Source: Alicyclobacillus sp.
GTDB lineage: Bacteria > Bacillota > Bacilli > Alicyclobacillales > Alicyclobacillaceae
Direction of reading: 5' to 3'
DNA: 64,000 nucleotides
Assembly: GCA_023511295.1 (NCBI GenBank)
Contig: JAIMBT010000014.1
Location: 41,006-105,005, forward strand
Shown piece after piece: positions 1 through 8,839 of this stretch. Position numbers and translations under genes: made by a program. The first letter of the stretch is position 1. The number at the start of each line of letters is the position of its first letter. Under the pieces are notes generated by a model. It made no database searches. It had not been told where the DNA came from and worked only from the letters and a program-made list of their open reading frames with translations.

Positions 1-675
1 GTCGACCGCATCCCAGGTGCACACCTGGACAAGGCTCACCTGTCCCACCTTGCTCACGTCGGACACCACCACCACGTGCTTCGCGGCGCGGACCATGGCG
101 CGTTTGGTAGCGCCTTCCATTACATTGGGGGTCGTCACGCCCCCGTCATGCATGCCATTGACGCCGAGGAACAGAATATCCACGTGCATTTGGCTCAGCA
201 TCTGCTCGGTAAACGGTCCCACCATCGCGCCCGTATTCGGGCGCAGCTCACCGCCGAGGAGCAGAAGTTGCTTGGAAGCGTCGCCCGCCAGCTCATCGGC
301 GATGACAAGGCTGTTCGTGACAACGGTCAACGTGCGGCTTTGCAATGCGCGTGCTACGTGTACTGTGGTCGATCCGGCGTCGAGCAATACCGTATCGCCG
401 TCCTCGACGAGCGAGGCCGCCGCCGCGCCGATGCGGGCTTTCGCCTCCGTGCGCTCGCCGCCTTTCTCCTGCCAGGTCGGCTCGTATGCGGCATGCTCTT
501 GGAGAACGGCGCCGCCGTGTGTTCGTTTCAACCGCCGCGCCCGCTCCAGCTCCTGCAGATCTCTGCGAACGGTCGACTCGGACGTCTGAAGCAGGTTCGC
601 GAGCTCGCTGACGGTGGCACGGCGATGCCGTTGCAAATGTTGCAGGATGTGAGCGTGGCGTTCTGGCGCGAACAC
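1..675 (-). CDS. DeoR-family sugar-operon repressor (3' end cut by window edge)
   Basis: Predicted DNA-binding repressor that senses a phosphorylated sugar. The N-terminus has the DeoR winged helix (VSELANLLQTSESTVRRDL, near residues 20-38) followed by the usual RTHGGAV turn. The rest is a DeoRC sugar-phosphate isomerase-like domain, with DAGSTT, VTNSL and GGELRPNTGAMVG segments. About 225 codons are present against the usual ~250, so roughly the last 25 residues lie outside the window. I chose the GTG at 675 because AAAGGGG sits about 8 nt upstream and the helix follows directly; an upstream ATG at 711 is in frame but has no good ribosome site. It is divergent from PTS EIIA and Enzyme I genes, so it probably controls them and itself; that is inferred from position. 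Confidence 0.9.
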   Translation of the reverse strand, partial: MFAPERHAHILQHLQRHRRATVSELANLLQTSESTVRRDLQELERARRLKRTHGGAVLQEHAAYEPTWQEKGGERTEAKARIGAAAASLVEDGDTVLLDAGSTTVHVARALQSRTLTVVTNSLVIADELAGDASKQLLLLGGELRPNTGAMVGPFTEQMLSQMHVDILFLGVNGMHDGGVTTPNVMEGATKRAMVRAAKHVVVVSDVSKVGQVSLVQVCTWDAVD

Positions 676-809
676 GAGCAACACCCCTTTCTCCCGGGAA
701 CGGCAGGACATCGGCGCAAGCGTCGCCGGCGAAGCAGCCTCGTTCGGCGTCCGCCTGCCAAAACCACCGAAATCACGCATGAACAATAATCATTTGTGCT
801 CATTTTTGA

Positions 810-838
810 TTGCTTTTGCTCATTATAGGGTGTATCAT
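810..838 (+). promoter_or_regulatory. Sigma-A-type promoter of the PTS genes
   Basis: A -35 TTGCTT (810-815), a 17-bp spacer and a -10 TATCAT (833-838) lie 125 bp upstream of the EIIA start. The stretch from about 790 to 825 repeats TGCTCATT 20 bp apart, the kind of direct repeat DeoR-family proteins bind; assigning it to the neighbouring DeoR protein is inference. Confidence 0.55.
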
Positions 839-845
839 CGTCCCG

Positions 846-859
846 TGTCAACGCTTTCA
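846..859. promoter_or_regulatory. cre-like operator (CcpA) in the PTS leader
   Basis: TGTCAACGCTTTCA matches the Bacillus cre consensus TGWAARCGYTWNCW at 13 of 14 positions. It begins 7 bp after the -10 box, so it covers the likely transcription start, where CcpA binding blocks transcription. Confidence 0.55.
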
Positions 860-962
860 GGTGTCGGCCGTCGCGAATCGGGTGGAAGGAGCGGATGGAT
901 TCCGTTCTCGAAAGACGGCCAGTGTTGTCAACACGCGACGGAGCTATCGGAGGTGTCGTGGT

Positions 963-1406
963 ATGATGTTTGAAGCAGCCAACGTGTTGATGGCGGTGGA
1001 CGGAGCGTCCCAGGAGGACGTGATTCGCGCCGTTGTCCGCCGAGCCGAGGAACTGGGAAAGGTCACAGACGCGGAGCAGACCGTCCGCGCCGTGTTGCAG
1101 CGAGAAGCCGAGAGTACGACCGGGTTCGGGAAGGGCGTGGCGATTCCGCACGGCAAGACGTCGGCGGTCACGGAACCCGTCCTGCTGTTCGCGAAACTGA
1201 AGCAGCCGGTGGACTGGAAATCACTCGACGACCAGCCCGTCACGATGTTGTTTCTCATCCTGGTTCCGGAAACTTCCGCTGCGGAGCATCTGAAGATCCT
1301 CGCCAAACTCGCCCGCAAGCTGATGCACGACGACTTCGTCGAGGCATTGCGCGGCTTTCAGACTGCAACGGAACTGGCTGCCTACGTGGACGCCGAACTG
1401 GCGTAA
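963..1406 (+). CDS. PTS fructose/mannitol-type EIIA domain protein
   Basis: Single-domain phosphocarrier of 147 residues that passes phosphate from HPr to a sugar-specific EIIB. The phosphorylatable histidine is clear in the motif GVAIPHGK (His63), and LKQPVDW and the SAAEHLKILAKLARKL helix fit the EIIA-Fru/Mtl/Ntr fold. GGAGGTG (949-955) sits 7 nt before the ATG at 963; a second ATG follows immediately at 966. The next gene encodes Enzyme I, 86 bp downstream on the same strand, so the two are probably co-transcribed. No EIIB, EIIC or HPr gene is present nearby. It could be a sugar EIIA or a regulatory EIIA; the divergent DeoR gene favours a sugar. Confidence 0.9.
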   Translation: MMFEAANVLMAVDGASQEDVIRAVVRRAEELGKVTDAEQTVRAVLQREAESTTGFGKGVAIPHGKTSAVTEPVLLFAKLKQPVDWKSLDDQPVTMLFLILVPETSAAEHLKILAKLARKLMHDDFVEALRGFQTATELAAYVDAELA

Positions 1407-1492
1407 CCGCGGAAGGTTCGGGACGAACGCGGGGCGATGACGCCGCGCAGGTTCCGAATCGGGCAAACTTGTCACGAAACGAGGTGTCTGGT

Positions 1493-3229
1493 GTGCGCAT
1501 GGTATTTCGCGGTGTAGCGGCGTCCGACGGGATTGCCATCGGACCGCTGTTCGTTCTGCAACACGCACCAGTTGAAGTGGAAGAACGCAGAGGCGTCGCG
1601 GTCGACGCGGAACTCGCCCGCCTGGACGACGCAGTCGCCAAGACCAAACAGGACCTGCAGTCGCTGCACGAAACGGCGTTGGAACGGCTGGGCCCCGACG
1701 AAGCGGCCATCTTCACGGCGCACCTGCAGATTTTGGAGGACCCGGAGTTCGTCGGCGCGACCAAGCGGCAAATCGAAACAGACCAGGTCAACGCCGAGTT
1801 TGCCCTCACCACCGTCTCGAATCAACTGGTGGCGCTCTTTGAGCAGTTGGAGGACGACTACCTCCGGCAACGCGCTGCGGACATCAAGGACATCCGTCAG
1901 CGCGTGCTTTCGCACCTGCTCGGCACGGGCAGCGCAAACCTCTCGAACCTCACCCACCCGGTTGTGCTCGCTGCCGTTGAACTGACCCCTTCGGACACCG
2001 TTGTTCTGGACAAGCGCCGTGTGCAGGCGTTCATCACCGACGTCGGCGGACGAACCTCCCACTCTGCCATCATGGCCCGCTCGCTCGGGATTCCGGCCGT
2101 CGTTGGTCTCGGCTCCGCCACCGCATCGATTCCGCCCGGCACCACCGTGATTGTCGACGGATTCGGCGGCGAAGTGATTGCCGACCCAGATGCGGCGGAG
2201 ATTGCGCGGTTCACAGAGCGAATGGAAGAGGCTGCCGCGGACGCGAAGGTCCTCGCGACGCTGAAGGGCGAGCCGTCCGTCACGCGGGACGGACACAAGG
2301 TGGAGCTGGCGGGCAACATCGGGACACCGGCCGACTTGGCGGCCGTCTTGGACAACGGCGGCGAAGGTGTCGGGCTGTTTCGCTCCGAGTTTCTCTATAT
2401 GAACCGCGACACCGCCCCGACCGAGGAGGAGCAGTTCACCGCGTACCGGGACGTGGCCGAACGGCTGGCGGGTAAGCCGGTCGTCATCCGAACCCTCGAC
2501 GTTGGCGGGGACAAGGAGATTCCGTACCTGGACCTGCCAAAAGAGGCCAATCCGTTCCTCGGCTATCGGGCCATCCGCGTTTGCTTGGACCGGACCGACC
2601 TGTTCCGGACCCAACTACGGGCCATCCTGCGCGCATCCCACTATGGGAACGTGAAGGTCATGTTTCCGATGATCTCGAACGTCTCCGAAGTTCGGCGGGC
2701 GAAACAGGTGCTCGCGGAGGTGAAGGACGACCTGCGCAGGGAGGGTGTGCCGTTTGACGACCGGATGGAAGTCGGCATCATGGTCGAGATTCCGTCCGTC
2801 GCTGTAGCGGCAGACCTCGTCGCGCCAGAGGTCGACTTCTTCTCCATCGGCACGAACGACCTCATCCAGTACACGATGGCGTGCGACCGGATGAACGAGC
2901 GCATCTCGCACCTGTATCAGCCCTACCACCCGGCCATCCTGCGCCTCGTGAAGATGGTCATTGACGGCGCACACCGGCACGGCAAGTGGGTCGGGATGTG
3001 CGGCGAGATGGCTGGCGATGAAACGGCGGCGCCGCTTTTGTTGGGGCTGGGCCTGGACGAATTCAGCATGAGTGCAGGGTCCATCCTCAAAATCCGACAG
3101 CGCGTCCGCAACCTCCGGTTTGCAGATGCCGAGGCACTGGCCGCTGCGGCCGTCCATGAAGAGAGCCAGGAAGCCGTCCGGGCACGGGTGGCGCGCTGGC
3201 TGGAGCAGGCCGGAGAGCACCGAAGCTAA
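1493..3229 (+). CDS. ptsI: Phosphoenolpyruvate-protein phosphotransferase (PTS Enzyme I)
   Basis: Cytoplasmic enzyme that takes phosphate from PEP and gives it to HPr, the first step of PTS sugar uptake. At 578 residues it is full length. The phospho-histidine motif GGRTSHSAIMARSLGIPAVVG puts the active histidine at residue 190. The C-terminal TIM-barrel carries the PEP/Mg motifs, including GLFRSEFLYM, MVEIPS, FSIGTNDLIQY and GMCGEMAGDE with the catalytic Cys. I chose GTG 1493 because GAGGTG (1481-1486) precedes it by 6 nt; ATG 1499 and TTG 1469 are alternatives. It follows the EIIA gene directly, whereas ptsI normally follows ptsH. It may be a second, pathway-specific Enzyme I rather than the housekeeping one. 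Confidence 0.95.
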   Translation: MRMVFRGVAASDGIAIGPLFVLQHAPVEVEERRGVAVDAELARLDDAVAKTKQDLQSLHETALERLGPDEAAIFTAHLQILEDPEFVGATKRQIETDQVNAEFALTTVSNQLVALFEQLEDDYLRQRAADIKDIRQRVLSHLLGTGSANLSNLTHPVVLAAVELTPSDTVVLDKRRVQAFITDVGGRTSHSAIMARSLGIPAVVGLGSATASIPPGTTVIVDGFGGEVIADPDAAEIARFTERMEEAAADAKVLATLKGEPSVTRDGHKVELAGNIGTPADLAAVLDNGGEGVGLFRSEFLYMNRDTAPTEEEQFTAYRDVAERLAGKPVVIRTLDVGGDKEIPYLDLPKEANPFLGYRAIRVCLDRTDLFRTQLRAILRASHYGNVKVMFPMISNVSEVRRAKQVLAEVKDDLRREGVPFDDRMEVGIMVEIPSVAVAADLVAPEVDFFSIGTNDLIQYTMACDRMNERISHLYQPYHPAILRLVKMVIDGAHRHGKWVGMCGEMAGDETAAPLLLGLGLDEFSMSAGSILKIRQRVRNLRFADAEALAAAAVHEESQEAVRARVARWLEQAGEHRS

Positions 3230-3259
3230 CGGTGGTCACTTTGCGGGAGGGTTCGTGGC

Positions 3260-3499
3260 ATGGATGTGGAAGGACAGCAACTCTTTTTGAAATACATTCT
3301 GGAACGCGTACAAGAAGGGAAGGAAGAAGAAGCTCGGGCGTTGCTCGCTGGTTATTTCCAGAAGCAGGCGGATGGGACATTCACGCCAGAAGAGATTGCC
3401 CAGTCGATTCCCCGCATTCTGAGCTTGTTGAGGCCAGAAAAAATCGTGGAAGTCCAGGCCGTGATGAAGCGATTTGCGGAAAGTCACGGGGTGAAATAA
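3260..3499 (+). CDS. Conserved-looking small hypothetical protein
   Basis: A 79-residue acidic, helical protein I do not recognise. The ATG at 3260 has GGGAGGG (3244-3250) at good spacing. The sequence is amphipathic with no Cys, no membrane segment and no catalytic motif; a central TFTPEEIAQSIPRILSLLRPE segment looks like a helical hairpin. It starts 30 bp after ptsI on the same strand, so it may be the last gene of that transcript. The next gene is convergent. Confidence 0.6.
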   Translation: MDVEGQQLFLKYILERVQEGKEEEARALLAGYFQKQADGTFTPEEIAQSIPRILSLLRPEKIVEVQAVMKRFAESHGVK

Positions 3500-3625
3500 A
3501 GCACGCCACCTGCTCTGAGGACCCATCGGGAATCGTTCGCTCGACGTTCGGCCGACCACGGTGCGACCGGGGTGCGGGTGCGCGATAGCTGCCTGAAGGC
3601 GGTCGCTGTCGGCGGCCGCCTCCCC

Positions 3626-4300
3626 TTACGGAGTTCCGTTCACTCTGCGCAGGCTGTGCAGTGCGGAGAGGTAATGTTGCTCGAGGGCGTCACACGCGAC
3701 GGTTACGTCGCCGCTTCGCAACGCTTCAATCAACTCCTGGTGCATACCGGCCAGGCGAGCCATGCGGCTCGGCGCTTTCGATTGGACTGCGATAAACATC
3801 GCCCCGACCTGCGTATCCAAGGACTTGTAAAGGTCAAGCAGTCGACCATTGTCGGCCAGCTTCACGACCGTGTGGTGAAAGGCGATGTCCGCCTGAATCA
3901 TTTCTCCGACGTCCTTCGCCGATTGGGCGACTTCAAACCGCTTGACAATCTCCTCGAGCTGGCCCAGGACGGCGGCGTCAACGCGGTTCATCCCGCTGCG
4001 AACCGCTCCGACCTCCAACAGCGCCCGCAGCTTGTACACCTCTTCCGCGTCTTTGTCGGACAACTCCGTGACGAACGTGCCGCGGTGTGCGTGGTAGGTG
4101 ACCAGACCTTCCGACTGCAACCGTCGCAGCGCTTCCCGGACGGGGCCTCGGCTCATGCCGAGCTGTTCCGCCAGTTGCACTTCGTTGATGCGCTCACCCG
4201 GAACCAGTTCGCCGAGCAAGATCATGCGCCGCACCACATTTTCGACGCCTTCGCTCAGCGTGCGAAAGCGAAACTCCGTCGCGTCGTTGCCCAACTCCAC
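3626..4300 (-). CDS. GntR-family regulator, FCD subfamily
   Basis: Metabolite-responsive transcriptional repressor of 224 residues. The winged helix is at about residues 20-80 (QLAEQLGMSRGPVREALRRL, then EGLVTYHAHRGTFV), followed by an all-helical FCD ligand domain with a likely metal-binding ADIAFHHTVV motif. The start is GTG 4300, preceded by GGCGGTGG. It lies at the downstream end of the minus-strand operon reaching up to 11112 and is separated from the SDR gene by 180 bp, so it may have its own promoter. It is the natural candidate to bind the palindrome at 11187-11200; that link is inferred. The ligand is unknown. Confidence 0.9.
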   Translation of the reverse strand: MELGNDATEFRFRTLSEGVENVVRRMILLGELVPGERINEVQLAEQLGMSRGPVREALRRLQSEGLVTYHAHRGTFVTELSDKDAEEVYKLRALLEVGAVRSGMNRVDAAVLGQLEEIVKRFEVAQSAKDVGEMIQADIAFHHTVVKLADNGRLLDLYKSLDTQVGAMFIAVQSKAPSRMARLAGMHQELIEALRSGDVTVACDALEQHYLSALHSLRRVNGTP

Positions 4301-4480
4301 ACTGCCACCGCCTGTCTGTGACGTTTTTCGACTTCCTTCGCAAGTTCATGTTAGCACATCATCAGCCGAAGGCACCGTCCAGTCGTTCGCCTGTGGCGGC
4401 GTATGGTTCGCCTGCTCAGCGCCGGGCCGCCCCCACGGCGCAGCCAGGCGGCCCGCTGACCATCCGGTGACCCGCTGCCG

Positions 4481-5317
4481 TCAAAACATGTGGTGTCCAC
4501 CGTCCACGCTGATCACCTGTCCGCTCACCCAGCGCGCGGCGTCCGAGGCGAAAAAGCACACAGCTTCCGCGATGTCGCGGGCCGTGCCAAGGCGGCGCAG
4601 CGAGATGGACGCCAGCAATGCAGCCTGGCCTTCCGGCCCCATCGCCTGCCACTGCTTCTCCGTTGTCGGGTTACTCCGGACAAACCCGGGTGCGACGTTG
4701 TTCACTGTGATGTTATACGGACCCAGTTCGCGCGCCATCTGGCGAGTCAAGCCAATCTGCCCGGCCTTGGCGCTGGCGTACGCCTGGATGCCCGTGAGGC
4801 TAAAGCTCCGTCCGGCCCCCGACGACACGTTGACAATCCGGCCGTACTGCCGCGCCTTCATGCTGGGCGCCGCGGCCCGGATGCAGTAGAACGCCCCCGT
4901 CAGGTTGACGTCGAGGACAGCGCGCCACTCGGCCGGCGTGACGTCTTCAATCGGCTGGTGCACCTGCCCCAGCACGCCACCGGCATTGTTCACGAGGATG
5001 TCGAGCTTTCCGTACCGCTCCACCACCTCGCGGATACACGCTGTAACGGCGGCCTCGTCGGTGACGTCAAGGGTCTCCGTTCGGCCGCCTGGACGCACGC
5101 CGTCCGACGCGCCGAACTGCGCTTGTGCCTGTGCACCTGCGGCATCCAAGACCGCTTGGGTCGCTCCCAGCTCTCCTGCCGCGATGTCCACGGCGACCAC
5201 GAACGCACCCCGACGGGCGAGCAATGCTGCGATTTCACGGCCGAAGCCGTGGGCGGCACCGGTGACGAGGGCGGTACGCCCGCGAAAGACGGGGCCGATG
5301 TCTGGATACTCGTTCAT
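4481..5317 (-). CDS. Short-chain dehydrogenase/reductase (SDR)
   Basis: NAD(P)-dependent oxidoreductase of 278 residues. The Rossmann cofactor motif TGAAHGFG is near residue 20, NNAG is in the middle, the catalytic pair is in YASAKAG, and the fold ends with the typical SGQVISVDGG. An insertion of about 20 residues (AGAQAQAQFGASDG region) before the DVTDE strand is longer than in FabG-type SDRs. The ATG overlaps the stop of the M28 peptidase gene by 4 bp (ATGA), so the two are translationally coupled. Substrate unknown; probably a hydroxy/keto intermediate of the pathway encoded by this operon. Confidence 0.9.
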   Translation of the reverse strand: MNEYPDIGPVFRGRTALVTGAAHGFGREIAALLARRGAFVVAVDIAAGELGATQAVLDAAGAQAQAQFGASDGVRPGGRTETLDVTDEAAVTACIREVVERYGKLDILVNNAGGVLGQVHQPIEDVTPAEWRAVLDVNLTGAFYCIRAAAPSMKARQYGRIVNVSSGAGRSFSLTGIQAYASAKAGQIGLTRQMARELGPYNITVNNVAPGFVRSNPTTEKQWQAMGPEGQAALLASISLRRLGTARDIAEAVCFFASDAARWVSGQVISVDGGHHMF

Positions 5318-7092
5318 GATTGCGCCTCCTCTGTTCCGTACATCTCGGCGAATCTTGCCGCCTCCAGCAGGGCGTTCTCGACGTAGTTGGCGCGGCGCTG
5401 AATCAACACGAGGAGGTGTTGCTCCTCGGCGGAGGACGGAGCTGCCGCGTGGAGGTCCGCAATCGGTGCGAGGGCGGGGATGGGTGGCAGCGTCAGGGCC
5501 GGATCTGGCTCAAACCGGTTGCCTGTACTGTAATTGAGCGGCACCAGCCTGCGCGAGAGCCCGACGAGCGCGCGGTTGCGGACCGCCACGGGCAGGGCAC
5601 GGGCATAGAGCGCCTCTACAGCAGCTTGCAGCCGGTCACACGCTACCAGTGCCGCATGGAGCGAAAACCGGGGACCTGCTGTCTCCTGCCAGCGCGTCAA
5701 GTGCTCGCGCAGCTCGGCAACCGTCTGGCGGAAGTCGAGGTCAAGCGCGTCGGCTTCCAGGTACGTCGCGAGTGCGCGCAGGTAGATGCGGGCGTCGCGC
5801 AACAGGAATGCAGGGTCCAACTTGTCTGGCGTGTCGTCCACGGCGTGCCACCACGGGCCAAGGCCCCCCGTCTTGCCGTTCCCTCCGAGGAGTGCGCTCA
5901 CGTTGTAGCGCCCCTCGCCGTCCGGTCCGCTCTGCGGCGGCTGTTCGGAGAGGCACATGAACAGGCAGGACACGCCGACGCCGTAGAAGGATTGGTCACC
6001 GCCACGGGCGAAGCGGCCCCCGGAAAACGGCCCGCCCGTCTCTGCCGCGACCGTCTCTGCCGCGACGTGGCGGGTTTCCGACATCGCCCACGCCTCCGAC
6101 AGCACCGTGGCGCCCTTGCCGCCGATGGAGTCGACGTACATGTGCAGCACGAGGTGGTCGACCAACTCCTGAAAGTGGTGATCCACGTACCAGGTAGAGC
6201 CCGCATAGCGCCCGTGCGAGTGGCCAGACCAGAAGCCGACGCGCAGTGTGCGCGCCAATCCTTCTCGGCGCTGCTGGAACAAGCGCAGCGCTTCCAGCTG
6301 CAGCGCGTTGGCGCTCGCGTTGTCCATGGCACCGTAATGCCACGAATCGACGTGGCCGCCCAGCAGCACCACCTCGTCAGGGTAGCGACTGCCGCGGACC
6401 TCCGCAATCAACTGCGGAATCTGCCGCCAACCGGTTTCAACCTGGGTGTGGAGCGTCGCGATGACCCGCCCGCCCGTCAGCCAAGATTGAATCGCTTTCC
6501 CGTCCCGTGCGACGATGGACACCACGGGCAGGTTCGGCAACTGCGATACGGTCTCTGCGGACGGAGACCCCCAGACCGGTGAGATTATCATTTCGTGCAG
6601 TTCGTCGCCGTTGACGAAGATGGCCCCTGCGGCCCCAGCCCGCACGGCCGCTACGGCCTTCGCGGGAGACGCGAGGCCGCTGATGAGGGCAATCTCACCC
6701 GGCCGGAACCCGCTCGCGCGGTAGTCGGCAGCCTCCCCGCCCGCGACGTCCACGACCCGCCCGGTGACACCGGCCTCGGGCGTACTGGCGCCCATCGAGT
6801 GGGTGATACACGAGAACGACGGCACCTCCGATGCACCCTCGCGGCGCACGATGAGGCGAGCCGACCCCGGCAGACTGATGAACGCCGGGTGCGTGGTTCG
6901 CTCGTAGGGGATGCCCCACGCCTGCAGGCAGGACTCGATGTAGTCGAACGCTTCTGCCTCGCCAGGCTCTCCCGACAGGCGAACCCACTGTGCAATCGCT
7001 TCCACGTGGTGCATCAGGTCGTCGGCGGTGACGAGGTCTTGCACCGGCGCGAAGTCGGTGTGCGCGGCACCGCGGATGGATGGGTCGGACAT
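5314..7092 (-). CDS. PA-domain M28-family peptidase-like protein
   Basis: A 592-residue metallopeptidase-fold protein. A protease-associated domain lies around residues 100-230 and a M28 zinc-peptidase domain follows. Metal ligands seen are GGHVDSW, DNASAN, VDSIGGKG and a late WWHAVDD histidine. The usual catalytic Glu-Glu pair is not obvious: the equivalent stretch reads WSGHSHGRYAGSTW, so the general base may be replaced. No signal peptide is visible, so it probably works in the cytoplasm on a small amide or peptide. The ATG has GAGGGAC upstream. It sits between a small ORF and the SDR in the same operon. Family assignment is good; activity is uncertain because of the altered motif. Confidence 0.8.
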   Translation of the reverse strand: MSDPSIRGAAHTDFAPVQDLVTADDLMHHVEAIAQWVRLSGEPGEAEAFDYIESCLQAWGIPYERTTHPAFISLPGSARLIVRREGASEVPSFSCITHSMGASTPEAGVTGRVVDVAGGEAADYRASGFRPGEIALISGLASPAKAVAAVRAGAAGAIFVNGDELHEMIISPVWGSPSAETVSQLPNLPVVSIVARDGKAIQSWLTGGRVIATLHTQVETGWRQIPQLIAEVRGSRYPDEVVLLGGHVDSWHYGAMDNASANALQLEALRLFQQRREGLARTLRVGFWSGHSHGRYAGSTWYVDHHFQELVDHLVLHMYVDSIGGKGATVLSEAWAMSETRHVAAETVAAETGGPFSGGRFARGGDQSFYGVGVSCLFMCLSEQPPQSGPDGEGRYNVSALLGGNGKTGGLGPWWHAVDDTPDKLDPAFLLRDARIYLRALATYLEADALDLDFRQTVAELREHLTRWQETAGPRFSLHAALVACDRLQAAVEALYARALPVAVRNRALVGLSRRLVPLNYSTGNRFEPDPALTLPPIPALAPIADLHAAAPSSAEEQHLLVLIQRRANYVENALLEAARFAEMYGTEEAQS

Positions 7093-7150
7093 CGTAGTCC
7101 CTCCTGCTCTGTGGTTTGACGTCTGTCTGGCCTCTGACCTTCGTCGCGGT

Positions 7151-7324
7151 TCACTTCGGAAACGCTGGTTCTGCGAATGGATGGAACGCCGACTGCGTCA
7201 GGTCCCGGATGGCTGCGATGAAGGTGTGGGTCGTATGCGGCGTATCGTACAGGATGCGCGCGCCGACACTGGAAACCACGTCCAGGATGGCGTCCCCCGT
7301 CTCTTCATCGGTCCAACGCAACAC
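7151..7324 (-). CDS. Small ORF in the catabolic operon (57 residues)
   Basis: A GTG start at 7324 is preceded by GGAGGC (7336-7331) at 6-nt spacing and opens 57 codons ending at 7151. The predicted product is acidic at the start (VLRWTDEETGDAIL), with no membrane segment or cysteine. It fits neatly between the amidase stop (7367) and the M28 peptidase start (7092) on the same strand. I do not recognise a family. The strong ribosome site and spacing are the main support. Confidence 0.5.
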   Translation of the reverse strand: MLRWTDEETGDAILDVVSSVGARILYDTPHTTHTFIAAIRDLTQSAFHPFAEPAFPK

Positions 7325-7366
7325 AGAATCGCCTCCTATCTAAAGGAACACTAGAGACGCGACCAC

Positions 7367-8839
7367 TCAGACCCCGAGCGACGCTTCCATCACGGCAGCC
7401 CAGCGCAGCAACTGGAGGTCGTGGCAGCGCAGACCGACCAACTGCAATCCGACGGGGAGGCCCTCTTCGCAGCGGCCGCAGCAGATGGAGACCGCCGGAT
7501 GACCGGAGACGTTGAACGGCCCGGTATAGCGCATCTCGTCCATCGTCGCGTCGCCGATGGCCGGGTCTTCGGCGGGCGCCGGGAAGTCGACCGTCGGTGT
7601 GACGAGTACGTGGTATCTCGTGAACCAACCGTCGACGGTGCGCCGCAGCTCTCGCTGTGCAGCCAGAGCGTGGAGGTAGTCGACCGCAAGGGACTGGCGA
7701 CCTGCGTCAATCTGCTGCCAGGTCAGCGGGGCATAATCGGAAGCCCGGTCCCACCACGGTCTGTGGACCTCGGCCGCTTCCGGGAGCAGGATGGACAGCA
7801 AGGTCTCCTCCGCAGCCTCCAACGCCGCCAACCCTGTCGCAGGGAGCTCCTCGAGCTCCACCCCCATCGATTCCAGGGTCTGCAGCGCTCGATTGTACGC
7901 CTGGCGAACGGAAGGCTTCGTGTGACGAAGGAACCCGGCGGGCAACACCCCGGCCCGCAGCGGTCGGTCGGCGGCCGTGACCGGTTGTCCGCCCCTTCGG
8001 CCGGGCTCCAGATGAGCCGTACCGCCGATGGATCCTGCGTCCAGTGGACGGCCGGCGCCGCCTAGCGCCGACCCGGCCATCGCTTCCAGCAGCCACGAGA
8101 GGTCGGCGGCCGTTCGGCCGATGGGGCCGACGTGATCTAGCGCGTGCGACAGCGGGAACACACCGTCGGTCGGGACGAGCCCGTACGTCGGCTTGAGCCC
8201 CGCCACGCCACAGTAGGCAGCAGGAATGCGGATGGAGCCACCCGTGTCGGTGCCCACGGCGCCAAACAGCATCCCCGCTGCGACAGCCGCCGCAGAGCCG
8301 CCGCTGGACCCACCCGAGGTCCGCCGAGGGCAGTGCGGATTGTTGGTCTGCCCGAAGTCAGGATGCGGGACGCCGTAGGCGAACTCGAGCAGGTTCGTCT
8401 TACCGAGCAAGAGGGCCCCTGCCTCGCGCAAACGGGTCCAGACCAGCGCGTCGGTGGTGGCGGTGTGGCCGCGCAGGATGCGAGACCCGCACGTCGTCTC
8501 CAAACCGGCCACGTCGACGAGGTCCTTCAAGCCGATGGGAACCCCGAGCAGCGGCGGTAAGTCGGCGGAACAGCCCGCCCGTCGGGCCGCTCGGTAGGCC
8601 TGCTCCGCGGCGCCGGCGGCAGCGCGCGCCTCGTCGGCGCAGACGGCGATAAAGGCGTTGAGCGTCGGCTCCCAGGCCTCCATCTGCACGAGCGCAGCTT
8701 GCAAGATCTCGACGGGCGAAGTAGATCCGCTCCGGTACGCGCCGACCAGCTCTGCGATGGTCCAGCCGAGCCGCTCGTCCGCCCACTGCGGACCGCCGGG
8801 GCGGGCCGGCATCCGCGACGGACCGGTTGTCCGCGCCAT
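7367..8839 (-). CDS. Amidase signature family hydrolase
   Basis: Hydrolase of 490 residues that cleaves carboxamide bonds. The Ser-cisSer-Lys triad is complete: Lys105 in GLKDLVDV, Ser179 in TSGGSSGGSAAAVAAG, and Ser202 in GTDTGGSIR. Length and the C-terminal LVTPTVDFPAPA and GLPVGLQLVG segments fit the family. The ATG at 8839 shares its A with the TGA of the upstream aspartoacylase-family gene, so the two are coupled. Longer in-frame starts lie inside that gene and are rejected. Substrate not predictable; GatA is unlikely because gatC and gatB are absent. Confidence 0.93.
   Translation of the reverse strand: MARTTGPSRMPARPGGPQWADERLGWTIAELVGAYRSGSTSPVEILQAALVQMEAWEPTLNAFIAVCADEARAAAGAAEQAYRAARRAGCSADLPPLLGVPIGLKDLVDVAGLETTCGSRILRGHTATTDALVWTRLREAGALLLGKTNLLEFAYGVPHPDFGQTNNPHCPRRTSGGSSGGSAAAVAAGMLFGAVGTDTGGSIRIPAAYCGVAGLKPTYGLVPTDGVFPLSHALDHVGPIGRTAADLSWLLEAMAGSALGGAGRPLDAGSIGGTAHLEPGRRGGQPVTAADRPLRAGVLPAGFLRHTKPSVRQAYNRALQTLESMGVELEELPATGLAALEAAEETLLSILLPEAAEVHRPWWDRASDYAPLTWQQIDAGRQSLAVDYLHALAAQRELRRTVDGWFTRYHVLVTPTVDFPAPAEDPAIGDATMDEMRYTGPFNVSGHPAVSICCGRCEEGLPVGLQLVGLRCHDLQLLRWAAVMEASLGV

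Noticed and set aside
4411..4475. Terminator between the SDR and GntR genes
   Set aside because: CGGGCCGCC / GGCGGCCCG arms can pair, but the loop is long and no T-run follows.
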